A DNA stretch of 64,000 nt from Mesorhizobium sp. (GCA_004017275.1 SAKE01000025.1:1-64000), one strand, 5' to 3'; counted from the first letter of the stretch, positions 37,493 through 45,511 are shown. Numbers and translations: made by a program. Notes: generated by a model not told the origin, from the letters alone.

Positions 37493-38040
37493 TCTCCACC
37501 TCGCGGGTCCAGGGCAACTGGAAAGATCGACGCAAGTTCTTCCTCCACGTCTATCTCGAATTCGGCCGCGAGGGCGGAAAGCTGCAATCCGAAGGTCGCC
37601 CGCAACTCACCTAGCGCCACAAAATAGCCGGGTGTCAGCGCTCGCTCGCCGTGATCTTGCCACCGGGCGGGCAATCCATGATCGAAGTCGTTGCGAAGGC
37701 GATAGGCAATGTTTCGGTAGTCTGGCGGCGCGTCCTCAAGGAAGTGCCGGCAGGCGGTGCGCAGATGCCGGACGCGGCGCGCGGCGCGCGAGTTCTCCGG
37801 AAGGTCATTCAAGACTTGCGTAAGCTCATGGCGGATTTCGATGATGGACCGATCCACGTCACCGGGGATTTCGAAGTTCATCGGCACGTAGAGCACGCGC
37901 CGGTTCTCCAAGAAATTGAACAGCCGCAAGATCACGGTCCGTTGCGCGACTGGCGGATTCCAGCTTGCGCTTAAGCTCAAGAACCCGATGCCAGTGAGCC
38001 TGCTTCGAATGGCGTCGAAGCCGCGTCGAACAATTGTCAT
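37489..38040 (-). CDS. Unknown protein coupled to the GIY-YIG gene (possibly DUF6650)
   Basis: 183 aa from the ATG at 38040. The start GIGFLSLSASWNPPVAQRTVIL, then RLFNFLENRRVLYVPMNFEI and SIIEIRHELTQVL ... HLRTACRHFLED gives a pattern I believe belongs to DUF6650, without certainty. It is upstream of the nuclease gene and shares a 4-bp GTGA overlap with it, so the two are translated together. A longer reading frame exists upstream to 38178 but would run across the terminator hairpin. Confidence 0.65.
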   Translation of the reverse strand: MTIVRRGFDAIRSRLTGIGFLSLSASWNPPVAQRTVILRLFNFLENRRVLYVPMNFEIPGDVDRSIIEIRHELTQVLNDLPENSRAARRVRHLRTACRHFLEDAPPDYRNIAYRLRNDFDHGLPARWQDHGERALTPGYFVALGELRATFGLQLSALAAEFEIDVEEELASIFPVALDPRGGE

Positions 38041-38083
38041 TACTGCCCCTCCACCCCTATGCGTATCATTGGCGCGACCAAGC

Positions 38084-38119
38084 GCAAAAGAAAAGCCCGC
38101 CGGAATGAGCGGCGGGCTT
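38084..38119 (-). terminator. Intrinsic terminator (minus strand)
   Basis: Perfect 10-bp arms AAGCCCGCCG (38093-38102) and CGGCGGGCTT (38110-38119) with a 7-nt loop. On the minus strand the stem is followed by TTTTCTTTT. It lies 30 bp beyond the 85-codon gene and separates it from the DUF6650-like/nuclease pair. Confidence 0.8.
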
Positions 38120-38149
38120 CTGGTGGGGTCGGCGACGATGCCTTTAGCA

Positions 38150-38407
38150 CTACCCGATAGATGAAAACGCGTGATCAAAGGGGGCTTTCGCCGGCCGGTA
38201 GATGTATACTGTCTTGCCGTCGCCGAGTGTCAGGAAAGTCGACTCGTAGACTGGCAGATCGGATGCAGGCTCGCCCACATCGCGCCATTCGCCGTCAATC
38301 TCCACCACGTTGCATGCGAATTCGGGCATCTTCGATTGTGCCGTGTCCCACAGTTCTTGGAACCGGGCGCGTGTGATACGGCGCAACGGAGGTATTTTTG
38401 TGATCAT
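38150..38407 (-). CDS. Small island protein, second of a coupled pair
   Basis: 85 aa starting MITKIPPLRRITRARFQELW. The ATG at 38407 overlaps the stop of the upstream gene (ATGA). A strong intrinsic terminator follows within 30 bp, so this closes the transcript. No family recognised; Trp/Arg-rich N-terminus, mixed C-terminus. Confidence 0.65.
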   Translation of the reverse strand: MITKIPPLRRITRARFQELWDTAQSKMPEFACNVVEIDGEWRDVGEPASDLPVYESTFLTLGDGKTVYIYRPAKAPFDHAFSSIG

Positions 38408-38628
38408 TCGGAGTGGTTCTCCATGATCGACGCCGGCCAGATACCAGCCTTACCAAGCGCCCACATGGCTTCATCGCGAGCGGTCCAGCCTTGCGCATCA
38501 GGATCATGCGGCCCTGCCAAGCGATCGACCAAGGCATTCCAAGCTTCATCAGTTAGATAGTGATCCAATCCAAACCCCTTGTTTGTGTTTCGCGGCCGGA
38601 CCCTGAATCGTCCGTCGATGCAAGTCAA
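38404..38628 (-). CDS. Small island protein, first of a coupled pair
   Basis: Up to 74 aa, ending GKAGIWPASIMENHSE. There is no ATG near the start: a TTG at 38628 gives 74 residues, and a second TTG 20 codons in (GLDHYLTDEAW), preceded by AAGGGG, is equally plausible. The stop overlaps the next ATG by 4 bp (ATGA), which supports both as real genes. Function unknown. Confidence 0.55.
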   Translation of the reverse strand: MTCIDGRFRVRPRNTNKGFGLDHYLTDEAWNALVDRLAGPHDPDAQGWTARDEAMWALGKAGIWPASIMENHSE

Positions 38629-38686
38629 TCCACAAAATGCAATAAAATCATATAGTTAGTCAGTAGTGACTTACCTGATGCCTTCG

Positions 38687-38725
38687 AAAAAAAGCCCGGC
38701 GCGTCGAGGCGATGACGGCCGGGCT
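38687..38725 (-). terminator. Intrinsic terminator (minus strand)
   Basis: Arms AGCCCGGC (38693-38700) and GCCGGGCT (38718-38725), with an inner CGTC/GACG pairing, are followed on the minus strand by a run of six T. It lies about 80 bp beyond the 38804-39136 gene and probably ends its transcript. Confidence 0.75.
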
Positions 38726-38803
38726 GTTGACACAAGTGAGGGACGGCCCGTCTATAACTCTGAAACGGCCCGTCGATCATCGTTATAGACAGGGCGTGCG
38801 CCG

Positions 38804-39136
38804 CTAGTCGGTAGGTGCGACAGCCTGCCGCAGGCCAGGTGATGCTGACAGCTTGGCGCGGCACCGGCGCTGTGCCTGCTTGTCTTGCTCTGCCTTGCGA
38901 GCCTTGCGTTCATCAAGGGTCATGCCGGCTAGTGATTGGTGACGCCTAGGGGGCCGCCTACCCTGCGCCTTCGCTTCAGCCTCTTCGCGATCGAGCCGGG
39001 CCGCGTATCTGTCGCGCCGCTGCTCTGCCTTCCGGGCAAGGCGCTGGTCGCGGGCCTCTATCCACTTTCGGTCGTCGGACAGAGGCCGCGAGTCATCTTG
39101 CCAGGCGGCACCGCCGCGCTGGTATCTCGACATCAT
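38804..39136 (-). CDS. Arg/Ala-rich basic protein of unknown function
   Basis: 110 aa from the ATG at 39136 (MMSRYQRGG); a TTG at 39184 would add 16 residues. Nearly all of it is a charged helix (DQRLARKAEQRRDRYAARLD, then DERKARKAEQDKQAQRR). This suggests a nucleic-acid-binding or coiled-coil protein of a phage-like element. A terminator follows. No family recognised. Confidence 0.55.
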   Translation of the reverse strand: MMSRYQRGGAAWQDDSRPLSDDRKWIEARDQRLARKAEQRRDRYAARLDREEAEAKAQGRRPPRRHQSLAGMTLDERKARKAEQDKQAQRRCRAKLSASPGLRQAVAPTD

Positions 39137-39478
39137 CCTTTTGATGGTGGCGAGCCGCGCCTCCTGCTCCCTTCCGTAACACAATTCCGGAACACCAAAC
39201 CGGAACAGTTTTAGGCGGATCTCGAAAACAACGCGATCTGCTCATCTATCCAGTAAATCCTGCAGCGTTTCAGGGCGCAGGTCTTCGTCGTTGGTGCGAA
39301 CGGGACTCGCAGCACCGCGGTTCAATCCGCGTCACGTATATTAGCTTTCACTCATGAACGATCAGGGATAGTATCTTCTTCGGCGCGTTCTAGAGCCTAG
39401 AGCAGCAGCCAACTCCAATGAGCGGGAGCTGACCGTTGTGACGCGCCGGTCAATCTGGCGCTCGCGAAGGAGGAGGAA
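39137..39478. other. Intergenic region at the presumed island boundary
   Basis: About 340 bp without a gene I can support. It contains a GCGCC...GGCGC stem near 39452-39470, just before the strong GGAGGAGG ribosome site of the next gene. No tRNA-derived direct repeat was found here. Confidence 0.4.
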
Positions 39479-40009
39479 ATGCGCATCCATTCGAGCCCGG
39501 TGTTTTTGGCAGCCTTTGCGGCCGCTTGGGGCTCTGCCGCGCTTGCGGCCGATAAAAGCGATGAGCAATTGATTGAGAATGCGATCACGGCAGCGCCGGA
39601 AGCTGTCGGCAAAAACGCCGCAGTCGTGAACTGGGAGATGAAAACGATAAGAAAGGGCACGAACGGCTTCACTTGCATCCCCGACGACCCTGGGACTCCC
39701 GCCGACGATCCGATGTGCACCGATGAGAACGGGATGGCGTGGATGCACGCCATCATGTCCAAGAGCGAGCCCCCGAAAGGCAAGGTCGCTTTCGCGTATA
39801 TGCTGAAGGGCGGCGATGCGGCCAGCAATACCGACCCCTTTGCGACCAAGCCACCGGAAGGGGCCGAATGGCTACATGACGGCCCGCATGTAATGGTCAT
39901 GAACGCACCGGACATAATGGCCCTGTATCCCCACGAACCGGACGCAAAACAGCCATATGTGATGTTCCCCGACACGCCCTATGCGCACCTGATGATTCCG
40001 GTGAAGTAG
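39479..40009 (+). CDS. Exported protein of unknown function
   Basis: 176 aa with a signal peptide (HSSPVFLAAFAAAWGSAALA, cleavage before ADKSDE). A very strong GGAGGAGG precedes the ATG at 39479. The mature part is acidic and Met-rich, with DDPGTPADDPMCTDENGMAW and two cysteines about 13 residues apart that could form a disulfide. It precedes a cytochrome c' gene, separated by a long hairpin. No motif for a known enzyme is visible. Confidence 0.78.
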   Translation: MRIHSSPVFLAAFAAAWGSAALAADKSDEQLIENAITAAPEAVGKNAAVVNWEMKTIRKGTNGFTCIPDDPGTPADDPMCTDENGMAWMHAIMSKSEPPKGKVAFAYMLKGGDAASNTDPFATKPPEGAEWLHDGPHVMVMNAPDIMALYPHEPDAKQPYVMFPDTPYAHLMIPVK

Positions 40010-40016
40010 TTCGAGC

Positions 40017-40048
40017 AAGACCTGCCGCTCAACGCAGCGGCAGGTCTT
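40017..40048. terminator. Long perfect hairpin between the exported protein and cytochrome c' genes
   Basis: Perfect 13-bp arms AAGACCTGCCGCT (40017-40029) and AGCGGCAGGTCTT (40036-40048) with a 6-nt loop. No T-run follows on the plus strand. It may stabilise the upstream mRNA end, attenuate, or tune translation of the next gene, which begins right behind it. Confidence 0.6.
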
Positions 40049-40066
40049 GTGGACGGGAGGTTTTGG

Positions 40067-40519
40067 TTGTTGTTCAAACTCGCGGCCATAACGTTGGCAG
40101 TGGCGCTTGTTGCCGGCGCTGCGCTAGCACACAAAGGCGCGACCGGTGTCATCGCCGAACGCATGACGGCGATGAAGAACATGGGCCGCGAGTTGAAGGC
40201 CATTGGGGATATGCTGGTGGGAACTGCACCGTTCGATGCGGCGGCGGTGGTTCAGCACGCCGATGCGCTTCACGAAAATTGCCATAGAACCACAATTTTG
40301 TTTCCGCCCGGCAGCATCGATCACCACAGCAGAGCCTTGCCGACGATTTGGGAAAAGCCCGAGGCATTCCAGGAGGCAATGCAGAAGCTGCACAATGCCA
40401 CCGAGACTTTTGCCGCGACGGCGCCCCTCAGCGACAGGACCGCGCTTGCGGCTTCTTTTGAACAGATCCGGAAAATCTGCAACGGCTGTCACCAGACATT
40501 TCGGTCGCCCGACAATTGA
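40067..40519 (+). CDS. Cytochrome c' family protein
   Basis: 150 aa exported heme protein. The heme-attachment motif CNGCH lies near the C-terminus (RKICNGCHQTFR), as is diagnostic for cytochrome c', a four-helix bundle that binds NO and protects against nitrosative stress. A signal peptide LAAITLAVALVAGAALA ends before HKGATG. No ATG is available. I chose the TTG at 40067 because GGGAGG (40055-40060) precedes it by 6 nt; a GTG at 40049 directly abuts the hairpin and has no ribosome site. Confidence 0.85.
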   Translation: MLFKLAAITLAVALVAGAALAHKGATGVIAERMTAMKNMGRELKAIGDMLVGTAPFDAAAVVQHADALHENCHRTTILFPPGSIDHHSRALPTIWEKPEAFQEAMQKLHNATETFAATAPLSDRTALAASFEQIRKICNGCHQTFRSPDN

Positions 40520-40553
40520 CGCAGAGTTGCAGCGAAATGTGCTTTAACGCGGA

Positions 40554-40619
40554 AAGCCCGCGCCTCTGGTGGCCTCATCGGCCTTTCTTCCCCGCCGCGC
40601 AGATGCTTCACGCGGGCTT
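40554..40619. other. Structured intergenic segment after cytochrome c'
   Basis: Outer 9-bp arms AAGCCCGCG (40554-40562) and CGCGGGCTT (40611-40619) enclose an inner GGCC-TCATC-GGCC hairpin (40571-40583). The rest of the 414-bp gap to 40934 holds an AT-rich patch (40671-40683) that could be a promoter; I see no gene in it. Confidence 0.4.
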
Positions 40620-40933
40620 CCCGGATTCCTGGCCTGGTCGATCCGGTGCCTGGGAGCGGAACATGGTCTTTTAATTAAATTAGCGCTGATGCATAAAAGG
40701 GCTTATAGTTCGGACAGCCGGCACTGCCCCCTCCAAGCCGGTTAGGCTCGGCGCCAGTCCCCTCGATACCCCCCGACGCCGGGCCGCTGCTCCCAAGCCG
40801 CTGGTCAGGATGAGCGCGAGCGCTATGATGCGTCATCGGTGTCTAAGCAGCGGAATCATGGAAGGCGAGATTGCCCGGTCGTCGCGTGCGCCTTAGCTAA
40901 GCTCCGTGAAAGGTTCCTGCACGAGGCCGCGCA

Positions 40934-41578
40934 ATGCCCACCGATAGCCAGTACATTCTCGAAAGCATCAAGCAGGGATGCGTGACGCTTGCCGATGACG
41001 AGTTCTTCATCGACAGGCTGGTGAAGTATTTCGGCAACGGGAGGATCCGCTGGCACGTCGAATTCCGTGGGCATCGCATCGAGCTGACGACAGGCCAGCT
41101 CAAGAAGCAGCCGACCTTCCGCAGGAAGATACTCGAACAGGCTGGTGTGCTGCCGCCGCAGCGTGCCGGGGCCAACTACAGGCGATGGGCACTCGATCTG
41201 AGGAAGAATGCCATCGAGCTTCCCTGGCGGGATAGGCCGGTAGATGTCGGCTTCGCGATCGACAGGCTCACCAGCCATGGAGATGAGCGCTGGACGGTCG
41301 AATACCAGGGCAAGGCGATCAAATTCACGACAACGAAACTCCGCAGGCAGGTTAGTTTCCGCAAACGCATGCTGGCCAAGGCCAAGGTGCTGCCGCCCCA
41401 GCTGGACCCGGTTGCCTATCGGAAGTGGATGGACTGGCTCATTCAAAACGCCACCAAGGCTGATCCGCAGGCCGGCGATGCCTTGATGACCGAGAAAAGT
41501 TGGCTTGACGACTTGCCAGAGCTAGCCGGCTGGCAAGCGCCGCCCAAGGGACCGGCTGGTAGTGGCTGCTGTCATTGA
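40934..41578 (+). CDS. Protein with two tandem copies of an unrecognised domain
   Basis: 214 aa. Residues 26-95 and 109-175 are homologous to each other: both have IDRL, W.VE..G..I..TT..L..Q..FR...L..A, then VLPPQ, YR.W...L..NA. The helical FR..L..AGVLPPQ...YR.W half resembles a module I have seen at the ends of phage primase/helicase-type proteins, but that is only an impression. A short tail ends GSGCCH. The ATG at 40934 starts a clean frame. No catalytic motif is visible. Confidence 0.72.
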   Translation: MPTDSQYILESIKQGCVTLADDEFFIDRLVKYFGNGRIRWHVEFRGHRIELTTGQLKKQPTFRRKILEQAGVLPPQRAGANYRRWALDLRKNAIELPWRDRPVDVGFAIDRLTSHGDERWTVEYQGKAIKFTTTKLRRQVSFRKRMLAKAKVLPPQLDPVAYRKWMDWLIQNATKADPQAGDALMTEKSWLDDLPELAGWQAPPKGPAGSGCCH

Positions 41579-41601
41579 GCCAGTCCGCGCCGCCGACCGG
41601 C

Positions 41602-42288
41602 TCAGCCCAGCCACTTCTCATAGTCGGACACCAGCAGGTGCACCGGGGCGACGTCCTCGTCGATGTTGGAAAACCGTCCGATCGGCTCGCGGAAGACGTT
41701 GTCGGTAAGATCGTCATTGACGGTCGACACCTCGCCGATCAGCACATCCTTGCCCTCGGCCCAGAAGGCATGCCAGACGCCCGGCAGCAGCGTCACGCTC
41801 TGGCCCGGGTCGAGCTTCAGGAGCCCGCCAGCCGGCAGCCTGTGGATGGTTCCGTCGACAGGCACCAAGACCTCGGCCTTGGAATCAATGCCGCCGTCGC
41901 GATCGTGCATGAACAGTTCCAGCACCAGCTTGCCGCCGCCACGGTTAATGATGTCCTCGGCCTTGATGTTGTGGCGGTGCATCGGTGACAGCTGGTCCTT
42001 GCGCGAGATCATGATTTTTTCGGCATAGAGCATGCCCATGCCCTTCTTCATGTCCTCGTAGCGGCCGTTGCGAACGGTGAACAGGAACAGGCCGAGCTCC
42101 TTGAACTTCTCCTGGCCGTAATCGGTGATGTCCCAGCCGAGCCGCGAGGTAAAGACGGCCGACGAGTCGACCTGGCGCGCCTTCGCCTCCTCTGGCGACC
42201 AATAGGCGAAAGGCGGCATGATATAGCCGAACGAGCGGATGAAAGCGTCGGCTTCGCGGATGATGTCGTTGATGGCGGAGCGTTTCAT
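41602..42288 (-). CDS. D-lyxose/D-mannose-type sugar isomerase (cupin)
   Basis: 228 aa. It matches the cupin D-lyxose isomerase family: KRSAINDIIREADAFIRSFG, WDITDYGQEKFKELGLFLFT, and the metal-binding QLSPMHRHNIKAEDI with the later LLPGVWHAFWAEG histidine. These enzymes interconvert aldose and ketose sugars. The ATG at 42288 has AAGGA 8 nt upstream; the ATG at 42294 lies too close to it. It is divergent from the D-threonine aldolase-like gene, and no sugar transporter is adjacent. Confidence 0.86.
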   Translation of the reverse strand: MKRSAINDIIREADAFIRSFGYIMPPFAYWSPEEAKARQVDSSAVFTSRLGWDITDYGQEKFKELGLFLFTVRNGRYEDMKKGMGMLYAEKIMISRKDQLSPMHRHNIKAEDIINRGGGKLVLELFMHDRDGGIDSKAEVLVPVDGTIHRLPAGGLLKLDPGQSVTLLPGVWHAFWAEGKDVLIGEVSTVNDDLTDNVFREPIGRFSNIDEDVAPVHLLVSDYEKWLG

Positions 42289-42466
42289 GATCATGGTCCT
42301 TCGTGCCGATTTTCCGACAAATCGCATAGCCGAAGCCTGATCCGGTGTCGATCCTGCCAGGCCTTCAGCCTCGAGAACATGGACCACAGATCCGCTCCGC
42401 TGGTAGCGTGACATCACGTCCTTTCGAGGCCATAACCCCTGCGGATTTCTCATGGGGTGACAGACG

Positions 42467-43525
42467 ATGCCGACCATCCACGACCTCGATACGCCATCGA
42501 TCCTGATCGACGCCGCGCGCGCCGAAGCCAACATTGCCCGTGCCCAGGCCCATGCCGACAGAAACGGGCTGAAGCTGCGGCCACACATCAAGACGCACAA
42601 ATTGCCTTACTGGGCGAAGAAGCAGGTGGCGGCGGGTGCGGTCGGCATCACCTGCCAGAAGATCGGCGAGGCCGAAGTGATGGCCGATTCCGGCCTTGCC
42701 GACATCTTTCTCCCCTACAACATCCTCGGCCGCGCCAAGCTGGAACGGCTTCTGGCGCTGCACCGCCGTGTCGCCCTTTCAGTCACGGCGGACAGCATGG
42801 AGACGCTGGAAGGGCTGGCGGCGACCTTCACCGATGCCGGCCATCGTTTGCCGGTGCTGGTCGAGTGCGACACCGGCATGGGCCGCTGCGGCGTGCAGAC
42901 GGCCGGCGAAGCGGTTGCGCTGGCAAGACAGATCGACAGAGCCGGTGGCCTCGCCTTTGGCGGGCTGATGACCTACCCGGCCGCTGGCCGTGCCGCGCAG
43001 GCCGAGGCCTGGCTCACTGAGGCCAAGCAGGCACTGGCCGCCTCTGGCCTCGCCTGCGAGCGCATCTCCAGCGGCGGCACGCCGGATATGTGGCGCTCGA
43101 GCGAGGCATCTGTTGTCACGGAGTATCGTCCAGGCACCTACATCTATCTCGACCGCTATCAGGTCGAGAAGGGCGTCGGCACTCTCGACGACTGCGCGCT
43201 GACGGTGCTGTCGACGGTGGTCAGTCACCCGACGCCGACGCGCGCCATTCTTGATGCCGGCAGCAAGGCGCTGTCCAGCGATACGCTGGGGCTCGCCGAC
43301 TTCGGCGAGATGCTCGGCGTGCCGGGAGCGCGGGTGACCAGTCTGAGCGAGGAACACGGCACCGTCACGCTTTCGGGTGATGGCAAGCTGCGCATCGGCG
43401 ATCGCGTGCGGGTGGTGCCCGATCATTGCTGCGTGGTGACCAATTTGTTCAACGAGGTCAATCTGGTCGACGGCGACAAGGTGCTGGAAACGCTGCCGGT
43501 GGCGGCGCGCGGAAGGATGGGGTGA
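42467..43525 (+). CDS. D-threonine aldolase-family PLP enzyme
   Basis: 352 aa fold-type III PLP enzyme. The PLP lysine is K42 in LRPHIKTHKLP, and the C-terminal metal site is PDHCCVVTNL, which uses His and Cys as in D-threonine aldolase and D-threo-3-hydroxyaspartate dehydratase. The N-terminal LDTPSILID is family-typical. It cleaves or dehydrates D-beta-hydroxy amino acids; the exact reaction cannot be read from the sequence. It is divergent from the lyxose-isomerase-like gene. Confidence 0.9.
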   Translation: MPTIHDLDTPSILIDAARAEANIARAQAHADRNGLKLRPHIKTHKLPYWAKKQVAAGAVGITCQKIGEAEVMADSGLADIFLPYNILGRAKLERLLALHRRVALSVTADSMETLEGLAATFTDAGHRLPVLVECDTGMGRCGVQTAGEAVALARQIDRAGGLAFGGLMTYPAAGRAAQAEAWLTEAKQALAASGLACERISSGGTPDMWRSSEASVVTEYRPGTYIYLDRYQVEKGVGTLDDCALTVLSTVVSHPTPTRAILDAGSKALSSDTLGLADFGEMLGVPGARVTSLSEEHGTVTLSGDGKLRIGDRVRVVPDHCCVVTNLFNEVNLVDGDKVLETLPVAARGRMG

Positions 43526-43540
43526 ACCAAGAAGCGCCTT

Positions 43541-43685
43541 CCCTTCTCCCCCTTGTGGGAGAAGGTGGATCGGCGCGCAGCGCCGAGACGGATGAGGGGT
43601 GTTCCAGCGGAGTGAGACGTTGGCATTCCCTGGAACACCCTCATCCGTCGCCTTCGGCGACACCTTCTCCCACAAGGGGAGAAGG
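43541..43685. repeat. Dispersed palindromic element, type B (copy 2)
   Basis: Near-identical to 31368-31511 in the same orientation. Outer arms CCTTCTCCCCCTTGTGGGAGAAGG and CACCTTCTCCCACAAGGGG face each other; the centre is GTTCCAGCGGAGTGAGACGT. It ends 13 bp before the prfC stop and does not enter the gene. Confidence 0.85.
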
Positions 43686-43697
43686 AAAAACTGGCGC

Positions 43698-45290
43698 CTA
43701 CGCCGCTCTGTCGCGGACCTGATAATCCTTGATCGTGGCGAAGCGGATCGCTTTCCAGCGTTCCGCTTCGTAGTTGAGCGAAAAGGCATGCTGGGCCAAA
43801 AACACCGGGTCGTTGTCGAGATCGCGGGCGATGTCGCCGCGATGCGCCTCGATGAAGCGGTGTAGCTCGGCCTTGTCGTCAGCCGATATCCAGCGGCAGA
43901 CGGAAAAACGCGACATCTCGAATTCGACCGGCAGCGTGTATTCGAAGTTCAGCCGCTCCTTCAGCACGTCGAGCTGCAGCGCGCCGACGACGCCGACGAT
44001 GGCCGGCGAGCCGTCTTCGGGCGAGAACAGCTGCACGACGCCTTCCTCGGCCATCTGGTGCAGCGCTTCCTTGAGCTTTTTGGCTTTCATCGCGTCGCCT
44101 AGGCGGACGCGGCGCAGGATTTCCGGGGCGAAATTCGGCACGCCGCGGAACAGGATCTCCTCGCCCTCGGTCAGCGTGTCGCCGATGCGCAGCGTGCCGT
44201 GGTTGGGAATGCCGACGACGTCGCCGGCAAACGCCTCGTCGGCGGTGACGCGGGTGCGGGCAAAGAAGAATTGCGGCGCCGACAGCGACATCGGCTTTCC
44301 CGTGCGCACCAGCTTGGCTTTCATGCCGCGCTCGAGCTTGCCGGAGCAGACGCGCACGAAGGCAATGCGGTCGCGATGGTTGGGATCCATGTTGGCCTGG
44401 ATCTTGAAGACGAACGACGTCATCTTCTCCTCGGTCGCCTCGACCTTGCGGGTGTCGGCCTCCTGCCCACGCGGCGGCGGTCCAAAAGCGCCGAGCGCCT
44501 CGATCAGGTCGCGCACGCCATAGTTGCGCAGCGCCGAGCCGAAATGGACCGGTGTCAGATGGCCCTCGCGGAACGCGTCGATATCAAGAGGTCGGCAAGC
44601 CTCCCGCGCGAGCTCCAGCTCCTCGATGAAGGCCTCGCGCTCGTTCTCCGGCAGCAGGCCGGCGACACGGTTGGAATCGGGACCGTTGACCGGCGTGCGT
44701 TCCTTCTCGTCGTCGCCCTTGCGCACGGCGTTCAGCGCCAGATGGTAGGTGCCGGAAAAGGTCCTTCCCCGGCCGATCGGCCAGGTGATGGGTGCCGTGT
44801 CCAATGCCAGCTTCTGCTCGATCTCATCCAAAATCTCGAACGGGTCGCGGCTTTCGCGGTCCATCTTGTTGACGAAGGTGATGATCGGGATGTCGCGCAG
44901 CCGGCAGACCTCGAACAGTTTCAGTGTGCGCGGCTCGATGCCCTTGGCGGCGTCGATGACCATGACGGCCGAGTCGACCGCCGACAGCGTGCGGTAGGTG
45001 TCGTCGGCGAAATCCTCGTGTCCGGGCGTGTCGAGCAGGTTGAAGACATTGTCCTCATACTCGAAGGTCATCACCGAGGTGACGACCGAAATGCCGCGCT
45101 CGCGCTCGATCTTCATCCAGTCGGATCGCGTCTGGATCCTGTCTTTCTTGGCCTTGACCTCGCCGGCAAGCTGGATGGCGCCGCCGAACAGCAGCAGCTT
45201 TTCGGTAAGCGTGGTCTTGCCGGCGTCCGGGTGCGCGATGATCGCGAAGGTGCGGCGACGCGCCACTTCTTCTTCTATTGCTTCGGGCAT
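43698..45290 (-). CDS. prfC: Peptide chain release factor 3
   Basis: 530 aa GTPase that recycles RF1/RF2 after termination. G1 is IIAHPDAGKTTLTEKLLLFG, the RF3-specific next block is KKDRIQTRSDWMKIERERGI (switch I), then LLDTPGHEDFADDTYR (G3) and FVNKMDRESRDP (G4). The C-terminal LNFEYTLPVEFEMSRFSVCRWI is an RF3 hallmark. The ATG at 45290 begins MPEAIEEEVARRRTF, a usual RF3 start; the longer frame upstream lacks conservation. Confidence 0.95.
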   Translation of the reverse strand: MPEAIEEEVARRRTFAIIAHPDAGKTTLTEKLLLFGGAIQLAGEVKAKKDRIQTRSDWMKIERERGISVVTSVMTFEYEDNVFNLLDTPGHEDFADDTYRTLSAVDSAVMVIDAAKGIEPRTLKLFEVCRLRDIPIITFVNKMDRESRDPFEILDEIEQKLALDTAPITWPIGRGRTFSGTYHLALNAVRKGDDEKERTPVNGPDSNRVAGLLPENEREAFIEELELAREACRPLDIDAFREGHLTPVHFGSALRNYGVRDLIEALGAFGPPPRGQEADTRKVEATEEKMTSFVFKIQANMDPNHRDRIAFVRVCSGKLERGMKAKLVRTGKPMSLSAPQFFFARTRVTADEAFAGDVVGIPNHGTLRIGDTLTEGEEILFRGVPNFAPEILRRVRLGDAMKAKKLKEALHQMAEEGVVQLFSPEDGSPAIVGVVGALQLDVLKERLNFEYTLPVEFEMSRFSVCRWISADDKAELHRFIEAHRGDIARDLDNDPVFLAQHAFSLNYEAERWKAIRFATIKDYQVRDRAA

Positions 45291-45511
45291 TCTCTGGGAT
45301 TTCCGTGTGACAGGCCGGGCTTCTAGCAGCGCAGTGCCGGGCTGTCGACCGGTCCGGCGGGCCCACCTCTTCGTCAGAGCATGCAGCTGGTCGCGCCGTG
45401 GCTCGGGCCAGAGCATTGTCGCTTATTTCGCGCTGCTCGACGTTGGCAAGCGGCGAACGGGATGGCACTTGGGTTTACGTCGGTCAGGAATCACGTGGCA
45501 AAGGAGCGAGC

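Larger units (their letters stand above)
35359..39184. mobile_element. Putative tRNA-Gln-linked genomic island (no integrase seen)
   Basis: From the tRNA 3' end to about 39.18 kb the genes are short, mostly unrecognised and visibly less GC-rich than the flanking core genes. They include a GIY-YIG nuclease with homing-type repeats, closely coupled small frames and strong intrinsic terminators, a layout typical of phage or satellite DNA. I searched by eye for a second copy of the tRNA 3' end and found none up to about 41 kb, and no integrase. The right boundary is therefore a guess. Confidence 0.5.

Noticed and set aside
35341..41578. Searched for a direct repeat of the tRNA-Gln 3' end as an attachment site.
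   Set aside because: No second copy of TTCGAATCCAGG-like sequence was found by eye; a computed search with mismatches may still find one further away.
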